Shown here in pieces: positions 50,487-62,843 of a DNA stretch of 64,000 bases. The translations under genes and the position numbers were made by a program. The notes under the pieces were generated by a model. That model was not told the DNA's origin and made no database searches. It was given only the letters and a program-made list of their open reading frames with translations. Within the stretch, counting starts at the first letter, position 1. Each line of letters starts with the position of its first letter. The stretch is from Rusavskia elegans (Eukaryota > Ascomycota > Lecanoromycetes > Teloschistales > Teloschistaceae): assembly GCA_011316305.1 (NCBI GenBank), contig SAUG01000079.1, positions 18,477 through 82,476 on the forward strand, written 5' to 3'.

Positions 50487-53400
50487 CTAATCAGTCACCG
50501 GTCTCGGCTCCCTAACACTCAAAGTACCGTCCATTTTGACCTCCATACTCCCCCTCCTACTCCCTTTCTCAAGCACTCTATTCCTCCTCTCCTCCACCTC
50601 AGCCCTCTTCACCACACCCTTCAACCCTTCGCTCGCACCCACAAGCCCATCAATACTAATGGCATGATCCGTCATCTCGTGCCCGATATACGCATACACC
50701 GCTCCGGGAGAATCCAACTCGAGCAAGGCCGCCTCGTTGAGCTTGAGTAGCGCAAGTGCCACCTGGAAGAGGAAGGTAGAACCGTCGTTGAAGCAGAATA
50801 TCACATCCCAGACCCTGTAGAGTGCTTCGGCGGACAGGCAATCGGTGAAGAGGCTTAGGAACCATTGGAACGTCAGCGCTTCCAACTCGATGCCCAGAGC
50901 ATCGAAGTGAGCGTGGAGTTTGGGGAGGATTTCCGCAATGTAGGATAACAAGACTTTCTGATCTGCGCGGGAGGCGAGAAGGGAGCGGTCGTAGTACTGG
51001 GTTGGGAGGATGTTTTCGATGATGGATGTCATGATCCAGAAAGCGTCTTCGGCGGTAGGCATGATGAGGAGTAACGAAGCCGTGATGAGATTCATGCCCT
51101 GGCAATATCCGACCTCTGGGTTGCGGCGAGAGTACGCAAGAAGCACCTCATTCAGCTTGGTGACACCGGGACCTTTGCGGAAGAAGACGTTGTCTGTCAA
51201 GGTCCGGTGGATATCCATTTCGATCTGGGCGAGGATGGTCTGGTCGTCGTGTTCGCCGTTGCTATTGACGAGGTCATCGTAGTATCCAGGGATGCGCAAC
51301 GCGGACGCACCGCTGCATTCCGCCCAGATCTTGGCGCGATAGGAGACTGGAATACCGGCAAGGACGAGCTGTTTGAACTCTTTCCACTTCGCACGGCCGA
51401 CTTTGCCTTTGTTGCCTAGCCCAGCTACACCGATGAGTTCGCCGTCACTGAGGGTGATTTCAGGCATCGATAATTTGGAACGAGAGTCATTGCTCATGGA
51501 ACCTTCGCCCTGCTTCTTCCTCTCGGCCCGGACCTTGCGAAGGAACTCGTTCCATTTGACGGTACGCTCGCGCTGGAGGGAGTCATGCAATTCTGTCAGC
51601 TGCTTCAGTAGCAACTGCACCGGTTCTGTCTCAGCTGCGGCAGGAGAAGCCTGCTTCGGCGACGCTCCGCTCGGCTTAGCCAACTCTGCATTACCAACAG
51701 TAACGGTGGAGGTCGAAGGCTCCGGGTTGAGGCTAGTGGGGAGGAAAGCAACCCTCATATCGTCGAACGTAGGAGCTCGCCGGACGGGACTTGGGCGATG
51801 GTCCCGCTCTGTGACAGTCGTGAGAGGTTTGGAAGACGGCGTGTGCGATAATAACTCAGTGGGGAAAGTGACTACTTTGAGGTAATCTTGCCATCGCTTG
51901 GCAGGCTTCTCCTCACTCTTGCTATTGACTGAAACGGGCGTCTCTGGACGATGTATTGAATCTGCCTTCGTGCTCGCGCTCTCTCCGCCGTTCGCTTTCG
52001 ACTTCAGTGGATCTCTAGGGTTACTAAGCATTTCAACACCGCTGTTGGAGAAGCTTTTCTTGTGTTTATGATTGGGGCTGGTGGGCGCTGGGTGATCCCT
52101 TTTTTGCCTCCGCTGGTCGTATATGAAACCAAATCGATCTGTGAGGTATTCAGCGTCCTGGTTCCTATTCCCAAGCTGTGTCTGTGTCGGAGGTCTCGTT
52201 TCCACGGGCAGGATGGTATCCATTTCTACAGGACCCAGATTGCTCATATCATCTGTTGCTCTCGGGCTGCTGGGAGTTTGTGACACGGATGGTTGTGAGG
52301 GACTTTTCAGATTGCTGTTGGACCCTAGTGGAAGAGGTGGCACGGTCTTCTTGGTTGAACGTTTAGCAGGGTCCACAATGCTGACCTTCATCAGAGACGC
52401 CATTGCCGAATTTGCAGAAGCGGCTGAGGTAGCTCGAGATGTTCTCTCTGTCCTACTTTCGGTAGTAGACGATCGCCCCCGGACCGTTGTTTGAGAGTCA
52501 CGCCCCGCTGACGGGTTGCCTGCAAAAAGCTTCATTGTCCAGGAAGCCATCGACGAAGATGATTTACCAGATCGTGCGTCGTCGTTGGCTCCACTCTCCA
52601 GCCGGCTTTGGGTCGTAGACGCGCGCGCCGGCGGGCTGAACAGATCCTCACTTAGCGGTTTTCGACGGTTGTTTCCGCCGCTGTAGCCTCGGACGCGCAT
52701 CGTAGCATCAGCCTCTTCCGGGTTGTCAGGGATAACGCTGCTTGCCCGACTGGTCTTACGACTAGTGCCATTGCCACTCCATAGATAATCCTTCCATCCT
52801 CGGACTGTCCCCTTCGTTGTGTCGTGGGACTCGATACTCGAATTCATAGACCGTCGCTCTGCATCCTTTGATGTAAGTCCTGACGCTCTGATCGTGGCCT
52901 GCTTGGCATGGTTTTGTGAAATCCCCAAGGAATTAACTTCAGTCCCTGTGTTTGTGCCAACGTCGTCTTTCATTGCCTCTCCCATCATTTGATCTATGCC
53001 GTCTGTGATACTTGTCAGTCTCTCCTTGGCCCCGAGCTGAGCGGACCCCGCTGATTTCGACGTCCCAGCATGGCCTTTTACCGGATCGCCGTCTGGATTT
53101 CCAATTCGATGCAGTCGAGTTTCAATGTCCAGATTGGAGACTTCGACCTCCCGTAACATTTTCTTCAGCTCCCACTCGCGTTCCTCGGCCCATCGCCGGA
53201 CAGAGGTGATCTCGGCATCCCGGTCGGCCAAATCTTCTGCCAGTTGGCGGACGAGAGATACAGCACCATCTTTGGCAATCAAGTGCTGCAGATGTTCGTC
53301 GCTTGCGTGATGGAGGTTGCCAGGTACGTCCTTGCCGGTGGCTTTGGGGGAGTCCTCGAACAGAGCTGGTCGACCCTTGAAGGTCGAAGTCTTCCGGACC

Positions 53401-53675
53401 AAAGCATCCACGATGGAAGGGCTTTTGGGCCTTGACTTGAAGGGGGTATGGGGGGCCTTGGGTAGTTTTGGGCTCGACTTGAATCTGCCTTCTCCCGGGG
53501 TGCTGGGAGAATTGTCAGGCGACAAGGAAGGGAAGGAGACAAGGGACTTGGCGGAGCTCGGGGTGACCAGAGATTGTTTCCTTGATCTTGTGCGAACGGT
53601 GCCGGGCTTGTGGGAGCGATTGGATATCTGGGACGAAGCCCGCTCCAGCTTGCTGTGGCTCTGTTCCGGGTTCAT
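50487..53675 (-). CDS. TBC-domain Rab GTPase-activating protein
   Basis: One uninterrupted frame of 1062 residues from the first ATG (53675, MNPEQSHSKLE). TBC proteins accelerate GTP hydrolysis on Rab GTPases in membrane traffic. The domain spans about 774-985 with the catalytic arginine (Arg824 in IEMDIHRT) and glutamine (Gln859 in GYCQGMN) both present, so the protein should be active. The other 770 residues are mainly low-complexity Ser/Thr/Pro-rich sequence, with a coiled-coil stretch near 160-215 (LVRQLAEDLADRDAEI) and a basic helix before the TBC domain. The C-terminus ends soon after TBC. Just upstream of the ATG is TTTTCCAG, a good acceptor with ACTAAT further back, so a 5' UTR intron or an added coding exon is possible. 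The target Rab is unknown. Confidence 0.9.
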   Translation of the reverse strand: MNPEQSHSKLERASSQISNRSHKPGTVRTRSRKQSLVTPSSAKSLVSFPSLSPDNSPSTPGEGRFKSSPKLPKAPHTPFKSRPKSPSIVDALVRKTSTFKGRPALFEDSPKATGKDVPGNLHHASDEHLQHLIAKDGAVSLVRQLAEDLADRDAEITSVRRWAEEREWELKKMLREVEVSNLDIETRLHRIGNPDGDPVKGHAGTSKSAGSAQLGAKERLTSITDGIDQMMGEAMKDDVGTNTGTEVNSLGISQNHAKQATIRASGLTSKDAERRSMNSSIESHDTTKGTVRGWKDYLWSGNGTSRKTSRASSVIPDNPEEADATMRVRGYSGGNNRRKPLSEDLFSPPARASTTQSRLESGANDDARSGKSSSSMASWTMKLFAGNPSAGRDSQTTVRGRSSTTESRTERTSRATSAASANSAMASLMKVSIVDPAKRSTKKTVPPLPLGSNSNLKSPSQPSVSQTPSSPRATDDMSNLGPVEMDTILPVETRPPTQTQLGNRNQDAEYLTDRFGFIYDQRRQKRDHPAPTSPNHKHKKSFSNSGVEMLSNPRDPLKSKANGGESASTKADSIHRPETPVSVNSKSEEKPAKRWQDYLKVVTFPTELLSHTPSSKPLTTVTERDHRPSPVRRAPTFDDMRVAFLPTSLNPEPSTSTVTVGNAELAKPSGASPKQASPAAAETEPVQLLLKQLTELHDSLQRERTVKWNEFLRKVRAERKKQGEGSMSNDSRSKLSMPEITLSDGELIGVAGLGNKGKVGRAKWKEFKQLVLAGIPVSYRAKIWAECSGASALRIPGYYDDLVNSNGEHDDQTILAQIEMDIHRTLTDNVFFRKGPGVTKLNEVLLAYSRRNPEVGYCQGMNLITASLLLIMPTAEDAFWIMTSIIENILPTQYYDRSLLASRADQKVLLSYIAEILPKLHAHFDALGIELEALTFQWFLSLFTDCLSAEALYRVWDVIFCFNDGSTFLFQVALALLKLNEAALLELDSPGAVYAYIGHEMTDHAISIDGLVGASEGLKGVVKRAEVEERRNRVLEKGSRRGSMEVKMDGTLSVREPRPVTD

Positions 53676-54948
53676 GGTGCCTGGAAAAGAACCATCAGCA
53701 CCGAGTAGTGAATGCAACTCGATTTGACAAAGGCATTAGTATGAAGCGACGTCATAAGCCGGTTAGGCGAGGCAAGAAGAAGCCTGCTCCTTTGCACCGA
53801 GTATCTTCAGATGGGAGCGAGCTGTTGATGCTGATGCTCAGCCGTACCATTCTATCCGGGCAACGTTGGATGTCGGCTAGCATGGTCATGAAGAGGTAGT
53901 GATGGCAGTGCGTCCTGCGCCTGCTTTGCTGGCAAAACTGTGACGGCAACCTCCTATCCGTACGATAGTTGGGTGTCAGTGGCGAATAGGGACGGCGGTA
54001 AATACATAAGGCTGAGGCTTGGCCAGTTGGACGTTTCATCTCACACGAGCAATCACCCAACAACGACATATCACTTCCCTGACCATTACTAAAGTAAGAG
54101 AAACCTCATAATAGCCCTGCGAACATTATCTACCAGAGGTATGCTTTGTACAGTAAGGTCTTTCCACGTCTTCCGGGTCCGAATTCTACTAGTCCACGAG
54201 TATCATCCACTCGAGACTCAGATTTACGAGATTTTGGATGAAGCTCTTCACGGTTCATCCGTCCCTAGCTTGTAGCTTTGCCTTGTGCATGGTTGGGGAG
54301 GAAAGAAATTCCATGTTAGGTTTGATCACCATTCCTGTTCTAAATACTCGAGTAGTCAACCATTGGACTTACTTTGAACATATACATCATGGCAACAATC
54401 ACAGGGACTGAATAGCTGATCGGAAGATAAAGGTCGGGAAATGACAGTAGTTTATCCAACAGCTACATTGATGTTGAGAAAGGTGGATGCGTCACCTACG
54501 AACGCTGGAGGCTGTCACTTTTTATATCCAGTGAGATTATGATATTGCATGTGAACACGGGTCCTTGATGAAGCGTAACCTTCGGCAGCAAATTGGGCTA
54601 TGTAAAAATCGCTATCAACCAGACCCCCTTGTTGCTGTTGCTGCGATCCACGAAGCAAACCCAGATCGAACCCCCCACCCAGATGATGTGCAGTTGGGTC
54701 TCAAATATGTGACGTAGTAGGCAAAATGCTTCTCTCGATATATACCGACAGCGCTATGGTGGTATCTTCGAAACAGTAAATGGTATGTGCAAGGCTCGGG
54801 AAAAGAATGTGCATGAAGTCGTAGAAAGACGAAAAAAATGCTGGATGCTCGTCGGTACAAAATGGGTATCTGGAATATGTGCTGGATGTAGGGGAAATGG
54901 ATATTGCTGACAACCTCGTAAATCAAATTTGCTGGAGCCATCCGACCG
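53676..54948. other. Intergenic region between the TBC and kinesin genes
   Basis: Both neighbours are on the minus strand, so this holds the TBC promoter and kinesin 3' UTR. No codon bias, domain or repeat was seen, apart from possible 5' UTR splicing of the TBC gene near 53690. Confidence 0.5.
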
Positions 54949-57900
54949 TTAGAAGCAGTTGAAGCCACTCTTCTTCTTCTTCTTCTGCAGAGCACTCATC
55001 CTCTCCTCTAGATGAGCTCGTGCGGCTTCGGCTTCTTTGCGAGCGCTCCGCTCCTCCTCGACCGCCTGGACCGAGTGTCGGATGCTGTTGCGCTCCTTCT
55101 TCAACATCGTCAGCTCATCCTCGTACGACCAGCACTTCTTCTTCCACGCTTCCAGATCGCCCTTGGTCTTGTTTCCTTGATGCTCTAGGTCGACTAGCGC
55201 TTCCTCCAGGGTAGCGGTGAGCTGTTTCTCCGCGAACAGGTGCTTCTCGATCGCTTTGATCCGTGCTTCCTGCTCCTCGGCATACTGAACGCTGACGTAC
55301 TCGTGTGCATTTACTGGAGGCGGTCCACCGTTGGCCGTTGCTTGAGCCGGTAGCGGAGGGAGCGGGATAGCAGGCGGCGGCGACGGCAGAGAGGTCACCG
55401 ACGTGCTCTTGCGAAGATTCGACGTCAATGAATTCGACCTTTCGTACGGCTGAGGACCGTCCACGTGAGGGGATGTGCTGCGCATTTGGCCCTGCTCCCA
55501 GTCAGTGTACGCGCAAAGGGGTCGCATAAGGGGTTCACCTACCTCAACATGCTCCAACCGGCGGCGGTAATTGTCGAGGTCGTCTTCTAATTTGGCTCGG
55601 GCGGCAAGCGCTTCCTGCAGCGTCTGGTCGCGGTTGGAGCTCAAGATGGATATCCTATGCGACGTAGCTCGCTGCTGGTCGTAGCTTTGAGTCAACTGAT
55701 CCTCCAGCTCGTTCACCAACCGTGTCGCTGTTTCTTTCTCCTGCGTAACCTTGACAAGCTGTGTCTGAGACTCGTCCAAGGACGAGGCTACTTCATTCTT
55801 CTCCGTGACAAGCTGCTCGTACTTCTCGATTTGTTCGTCCAGCTGCGCCGTTAGAGTCTCAATGCGCACATTGAGAGCGTCGGCTTCCTTCGTAAATGCG
55901 TACTGGTGCTCTTTGATCAAGTCCTCGTTTCTTCGAGTCATGTCCTCTCTGGCTTCGACAACCAGTCTGCTTCGGAGGCTTTCCAGCTCTCGAGCATGAG
56001 AGTCATGAAGCGATTTCAAGCCGTGTTTGTGAAATTCAACGTCCGATTGATGTTCCTGGACCTTCCTTTCAAGCTCTGCAATCTGGTCCTGGTGCAAGGC
56101 CAGCTGTTGATCGGTCATTGCCTTATACCGCTTGCTCTCTTCAACGTGTACCCGCGCACTCGTTTGAGCTCTCTCGAGTTCTACAATCTTAGCGACTTGG
56201 TCTTTGATGGTCGACTTATGTTCGGCAACTTCATCGCGCAATGCCTGAACAGCCTGCGCATGCTGGGCTCTTTCTTCATCCGTTTCCACAGTTCTCGCGA
56301 CATCGCGCTCCGCTCCACTGTCAATCTCGCGCATCCTTCGCTGCTGCATTGATTCCACACTGGCCATAGAGGCTTCAAGTTCAGATATGGTGGTTAGCAA
56401 TTTTCTTTCTGAGATCTCCATAGACTCAACAGCGGCTTGATGCTTTTGTTGCCATTGCTCTACTTCGGCTTGGAGTTTCATAACTTCTTCCCCATCGTAC
56501 CCAAGCTGTTTACCATTCATTTCGGTCACTGCCGGTGTCTCTGGAAAGACGCCCGGCATGTCAGATCGAGATGTTTGCAGATTATCTTCGAAGGCCTTTC
56601 GAACAAAATTGATCTCGTTCATCAATTCCCTTTCTCTGGCGGCATGCTCTTCTTGCATCGTCTTGATTTGGTTCTCGTGCTGGAGAAGCTGGTCATGCAT
56701 CGAAGCAACGACAGATATATCCATGGGCGATGATGCCTTGAGACTTGACCGTTCGCGCGTAAGACCAGATATCATGGCCATTTTGCCTTCCATTTCTTTC
56801 TTGACGCCAGCAAGCTCAGATTCGAGTACCTGTACCCGTTCTGATCTCTGATGTAATTCGTGCATCGCGGTGTTGAGGTTGAGCTCAAAGCTCTGCATCG
56901 TGTCTGGCTTGTCTTCGAGATTTTCAGCCGCAATGTTTTTCAGCGATGCAAAGGATCTGTGGGCGCGGTCGATGGTCATGACGTTTTGGCTAGATTTCCT
57001 CCGTATTACGGGCTCCATGGGGGTTGTTGGACTGTTCATCTTCGCTTTTTGCACCTCGGCTTTGAGCTCTTCGACCACATCCAATGTTTCTCCGTGTTGC
57101 TCCTGAAGTTGGCTATAACGATCTTTCAACTCGTTCATGTCTTTGTCTTTAGCTCTTTCCAACCTTTTCAGGCGCTCGATTTCCGATGTCAGGGAAGGCT
57201 CATCCCGTGTAGGTGAGTGTGAATCGTTAGAGATAACTGGTGTCAGTGGTTCCTCTGTATTGGCCGAACCGACCGTACTGGTCGAATCCCCAGCCGAGGA
57301 CAATTCCGATAAGAGAGAGCGCGAGGATGACAATTGTCCTCCTTTGAGCTCGTTCACCCTCGCCGGCTCTAAAAAAGATGATGGTCTTGTTGATGATGGT
57401 GATCCCAAGTTCTTCCGTGCGGCTGGCTGGCGCGCTTCGTCGACGGCGTCTTGTAGCTCAGCAAGTGTCCGCAGAGCTTCTTGGTACTTGGCCGACATCA
57501 GATCGTATTCAGACACAGTGGATTCATGCTCGACTCGAAGATCTAGCAATTCTCGAGTGACGATTTCGAGCTTGTCGGCAATGAAATGCGATTGAGCCGG
57601 GCTGTGAGCGGGTGAATCTACATTTGCAGCTGATCTTGCATCTGAGAATTTGACTTCTCGGAATTTAGGCCTGATCTTCTTATTGTGCGCATTGCTCTTC
57701 TCTTGACCGGCAGCGCCAGCGTCGGAGGCCACTTCATCCAAGTCGCTGCCGGAATCGGACTCGGGTATTGCAGTCTTTACAGCTTCGCGGAGTGTCGTTT
57801 CGGATATCTTACGTCCGTTCTCCGTAGATCTCGGCACACCATTAGTCATGGGCTTGCTTGATCCGTGGTTCTTTTGCGGCTTGATGTTCTCTGCAAGATG

Positions 57901-60262
57901 GTCGAACTCGTACAGAAGGTTGTCGAGCTTACCAAGACTCCTCTGCCGTTCGACAACATGCTCGAGACGATCGACCTCACGCTGCATGAGCTCCATGTCT
58001 TGGTCGGATTCAGCCAACCGTTCTTCCAACGTAGCGATGTAGTCTTCGCAACTCGCTTCATTCTCACGTACCCTGGCGATCTCCTTGCGCAATTCAGTTA
58101 TGACTGCCGAATTCCTCTCTTCGCCGGAGCTATGCCCATCAAGTTTTGCCTCAAGATCGTGCAGGTATTGTTCAGTGCTCGCCTCACGGTCTGTCAGCTT
58201 TTGCAAGCGGCTTTGAAGTTGCTGATTGACTGTCTCAGCATAGGCACATTTCGTTTCTCTCTCCAAGAGATTGCTCTCTGTGGTAGCCAGTGACGATCTC
58301 GTTTTAGCGAGGGAGGATTCAAGGCTCTGTATCGTCTTCTCGTATTCTAGGACAACCTGCTCCACTGCTTCGGCAAATGAACTTGATCTTTTCAGTCGCT
58401 CAACGGCGGAGTCGCCGATCACTTGTGTTAATGTTGGTGTTTCGCGATGTTCAGTGTCTCTGGCCATGGTAATTTCTGAGATGAGTTTAGCATGACGCTG
58501 ATTGAGTGCAGTATAGCTTTCCTGGACGTCTAGCAGATGGTTTTGCAGCTCGATTTGGACTTCACTTTGACGCTCTCCTCCATCTTGAGTAATATATCCC
58601 CGGCGGTCACCGCGCTCATTCCCGCGGATCTGTTCGCGAAGGAACGCAACTTCAGCACGCAGACGCTCGATGATTGACTGCTTATCACTGTCGTCGGAAA
58701 CCTGCTGGATCTGGGGTTTGGTCTGGATTGCTCGTGCCCGCTGCGCATAGTGAACGGTATTCAGTGTTTCACTGAGATGAAATTCTGCTGGAGTTACACA
58801 AGCAATCATATACGTGATAGCGTTGCCGCCAAGTGAGTCTTGCAGCAGCCGGGTCAGTTTAGAGTCTCGGTAGGAAACATGGGATCCAGCCTGGCGAGAT
58901 GACAATTGCGAGATGACCTTGCCGAGGCTTGCAAGCCCAGCATTTATTGAGATCCCTTCTTTTGCTCGTTCTCCAGAAGCTTGGGTGTTCTTTAGCCGTT
59001 CGCTGCCGGCCAGATCGACGAAATGCAATTTGCTGTCGACGGTCACCCAGTTGTCGGATGGCGACAGTGCATCCACCGGCATCGAGTATCTCTTCTCCTG
59101 GGGCGACATTTGCTGTGCTTTGTTTTTGCGTTGTACAAGATTTAAACTGAAAACCGCATGTGAGCGTGATGACTTGGCATTGATGGCTGTTGCATCTGTT
59201 TGTCTAATAGAAGAACCGAAGTTCAATGCATTGAGGAGATCTTCCACAGAGTTTATGGCGATTTGGTAGAGCCCAGTGAGAAATATGCGGCCCTTGTCTT
59301 CTCGAATAACGACCGTTGCTCTTTCACCTGGAGGAACCGAGTCTGGGACGAGCAAATCTCGCAATTGTTCGTTGTATATCTGGAATATCCAGTGTTAGTG
59401 GCGTCGGCAGATCAACAGCCATCAAGGAATACCTCGACATATGTAGCCTTTAGCTGCCAATTCTCATTCGCGTTCGCTCGAGCCAGACTTGACAGGGTTG
59501 GTGGCGATGTTGTGGAATAGCGGGTCGGCGTTCGGAGGCCGGAGGAACCATGACGGCGCAATGGAGGAGGTCCCGCCAGCTGATTGAATAAAGCTGCGGC
59601 TGCTCTAGGAACGATGCCTGCGTACAGTGATTCAGTGTTTTTGACATCCTCGCCGTGTGATGGTACGATTGGCGGTAATAGGGGGTTTGAAAGGGAATCG
59701 ACTGACCCATAAGATGCGAATTACTTTGCTCGGCCGGGCCAGAAGTGCCCATTGTGTAGGATTTGCCCGAGCCTGACTGTCCGTAGGCCAGAACCGAAAC
59801 GTTGAACCCCTGAATAAAGGCATCGACACTGTCATGAAGGTAATCCCAAACTTTCTCCTGCTGCGCATCTTCCCCAAAGACTTGATCAAATATGAACAGT
59901 TTGCGGCCTTGAGGCGAATCGACGGAGATGCTCGTGGGAGAAGCAACATGGACCATCGAACGCTGGAAACGTTGAGGAATCAGGTCGAACCCTGGATCTG
60001 AAGGCTGGAGAGGTGGCCGTACACGGACAGCTGTATACAGACACAACTATTAGGACATTGCGAGACCGAGTGAGGCTGGAGTGCTGGCGCACTCACCAAC
60101 TTTGACCAGAGTTTTGCTATCATCGTCGGAGGCGCGGCTGCCTCCGCTTGCCTTGCCATGTATGCTCAGTCGACTCGAAGTTCTTGTCGATTGAAAGACA
60201 GCGCTCAAAGGGCGGGCGGCAGGAGGGGAGGCGGGCGGCGAGCTTGCCAATGAGCCCGCCAT
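54949..60262 (-). CDS. Kinesin motor protein, kinesin-4-like
   Basis: Five exons (60262-60097, 60030-59707, 59617-59433, 59379-55543, 55491-54949) give 1684 residues. Kinesins move along microtubules with ATP. The N-terminal motor has the P-loop GQSGSGKS (139-146; Thr positions replaced by Ser), switch I NAKSSRSH (to 299) and switch II DLAGSE (347-352). The string DLAGSERLKNTQASGERAKEGI fits the kinesin-4 (KIF4/KIF21-type) pattern better than kinesin-1 or -3. A Pro/Ser-rich insertion of about 35 residues lies in the motor before IYNEQLRDLL. A very long coiled coil (about 440-1500) follows, then a Pro-rich linker (SPPPAIPLPPLP) and a basic C-terminus ending KKKKKSGFNCF. The last intron (55492-55542) is 51 nt without a stop; if retained the protein has 17 more residues. 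Confidence 0.88.
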
Positions 60263-62171
60263 TGAATCGACTGCACCTGGCTTCGCACTCCCTTAACAGC
60301 AAAATAGGGTTGACGTCGGTGTGTGGCGGAAGAGAACCATATCGGATTCAGGATCAGACTGGCGTCGATTTCGGGTGGCTGCGTTATGTCGCACTCGAAT
60401 CATCTAAGTAGTGACGAGCGGATAGCGACGTCGAGTACCCGTCTTGAGGGTTGAACGTTTCCAAAGGGTGTGTTCTTGGCGAGCAGCAAACTCAAGGCGA
60501 CTGTGGAGAGGTGCAAATGTTCATGCAGGCGATTCGGAAGATCCCTTTGAGTGTCGCGATAAGGAAGCGGGTTGACGAGGTGGTGGATGGTACAGATTAC
60601 AGGAGTGACGATCTCGGCACTTCTCAGACGCACGATACGGATAGACTAAAATGGGTATGGAAATGGTACGTACCCGGGTATTAGGTAATAAGTACTCCGT
60701 TCCTTACGTTTTAGGGCTGGGGAGTACCTGAGGTACCCTAGTTCCTTGCCACTCCTTCTCCGTACCTTGAGGTGCTCATCGATTGCTGAGCGCACCGGTT
60801 TTCATTCGATATTGATCCCTTCGCACATCAACAAGTCATTGTGTATGTCGTCCAGTCATATTTCCTGCGCCTGGGATTGATGTAAAGACCTCGATACGCC
60901 ACTACGCTCCTTACCAATCCTTGCGTCCTGCAATGCGCCGTCAGCTAGCCTCGTCGGGATACGAGATCGCAACCAATGCATATGATACGAACTCAAATAA
61001 TAACAAGGCCATCACTCTATTGAGAACAAAATTCTTAATCGACGAGCGTCTGTAATGACATCCGAGCAACCGTTATAACGACATCTCTCATCGAGGTACC
61101 GACTGTTGTACGCCTCGTTGCGATAAATTACCTGATGTCGTCGCCCTCACACCTGCCTGTACCGTATTGTTACGGTCATGGTTCGGAAGTTGAGCCATGG
61201 TTCGGAATCATAGTTGGACGTGACGTTCTCGTGCTCGCCACGAGGTCAAATGTTGATCACTGACGTTGGATCCAACCAAGCCGGCAGAACTTGCAGCCCG
61301 ACCGTGTCAATCCCAATGAACACTCCTACAAGGGACCAATGACACGGCGTAATCTATCATAATGCTATGCAACGGGACATTTTTCCTTTCCAGCAGGGCG
61401 GAAAGGAGGGGCGGGAGGGTCGGACGACAGCCCCTGAGCAATGGATCATGTCGACGATATGTTCCCCGGCTAAGAGCTAATATAGAAGCGTTGCTCTGTG
61501 ATTCGTTCGAATTGCCAGGATCATCGCCGATTTTCGTGTCCGTGCAGGCTGCAGACCACCACATGGCTTTCGAAGGCTTCTTAAGTTCTCGGGGACTTCC
61601 GCGTATTAATATTGCAGACTTGAGGTACGTTCTTGAAGCTTGCCTGAAATCCTTGCTTTTGTTCCGAGGATGTTTTCGCACATGGCGCCTTTGCTATTAA
61701 TTGGCCAACGGGATTGCGTTTGTGACTGGGGCAAAGCTTCGTCAAATACCGATTGCTGGCTCAAGAATCATCTTCCCTCCTTGGATACGAACTTCACAGC
61801 GAGCGTCTCAAAAGCAGGTATTAACGCGACTCGGCTCCCACTGTGTCAATTGATGAAAAGGAAAAACATTTGTGACAGGTCTCACGGACCGAGAGAGAGT
61901 TTTGAAAGCAGCACTTTGCACTATACAGACTTTTCTAGAAGAGCCTACACATCAGGGAGTCAACCGGCTGAACAGACCATGTAGCTCTGGTCCAGTGAGA
62001 CTTATGGTATGGAACTTCTCTTAGTATTAGGTATGTTCGATTTTCCCAGTTACATATTAAAATGAGTGATCTTCAAGGGAAACAAAATACAATACTAGAA
62101 TGTAACGAATTCCCTGTGTCTATGAAAGGAGCCTCCAAGCAAATGGTTTACCCAGTCTACTAATACAGGTC
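60263..62171. other. Intergenic region, no gene recognised
   Basis: Several open frames on both strands (for example 61362-61700 plus, 61307-61681 minus) overlap each other and show no domain or codon signal. A short stretch at about 60660-60770 is dense in palindromic GTAC/GGTACC words, common in fungal intergenic microrepeats. Confidence 0.45.
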
Positions 62172-62843
62172 TCAACGATCCAAAGTTTGATAGGCCGTGG
62201 TCGACACGGATCTTCGGTCTGGGGCCAACGTCGCCTCCGTGAAGAGAAACTGATTGGCGAGGTTGGCCTGGCTGCCGCCAATGCTAAGAATCTGTTATCA
62301 TCATCAGCTTGTCCTCCGTCATGTTAATTCGCATGATTTTTTGATGAAGTCACATACGAGCCTCGCAAAATTATCCGCTTGGCTTCCGATACCAGATTCC
62401 TCAATCAAGAATGGCGTCCCGTCAGTTGTGGTGCCGATGCTACGAACAGCATTGACGATTGTCAGGCCGCCGTTGAGGATATCGATTACAGTTATGCCGC
62501 CGACAATGGTACCGCTAAAAGTTTTGCCCTTGATCGTTCCGCTGGTGACCTTTGCGACTACAGAAGCGTGTCAGTCGCGTCTCGCTACATGAGTTGATGC
62601 CGGCAAAGGTTGTTTGCAGAGCTGCGAATCAAGCAGGTACTGACCGAGACGTTGGCCTCCCGCTATTGGGATAGGAGGTAGGAACTCCCCAATATTGGTT
62701 TGAGCGGTGAAGAGTCGCACGAGCCTGGGGGTGGAAGAAGAAGGGTTTGAAGCGGATGTTTGAGGTTCTGTTGAATTTGCTGGAAGTGCAGTGGCCGAGA
62801 ATGCCAATAAGCAAGCAACCAAGATCTGGATGAGAGACATCAT
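62172..62843 (-). CDS. Small secreted protein, DUF3237-type
   Basis: Three exons (62843-62645, 62557-62358, 62291-62172), introns of 87 and 66 nt, 172 residues. Residues 1-20 form a signal peptide (MMSLIQILVACLLAFSATAL), so it is probably extracellular. The rest fits the DUF3237 beta-barrel pattern: VRLFTAQTNIGEFLPPIPIA, then a strand pair around TSGTIKGKTFSGTIVGG, RSIGTTTDGTPFLIEESG and a final APDRRSVSTTAYQ. DUF3237 proteins have no established function. Splice sites are GTCAGT...TGTAG and GTATGT...AACAG; both joins keep these motifs continuous across exons, which supports the model. The second ATG (62840) is an equal start candidate. Confidence 0.8.

Noticed and set aside
50487..53717. TBC protein starting at 53717
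   Set aside because: That position is TTG; the first ATG is at 53675.
60660..60770. Palindromic GGTACC-rich stretch as a hairpin ncRNA
   Set aside because: Short and imperfect; no conserved structure can be claimed from one sequence.
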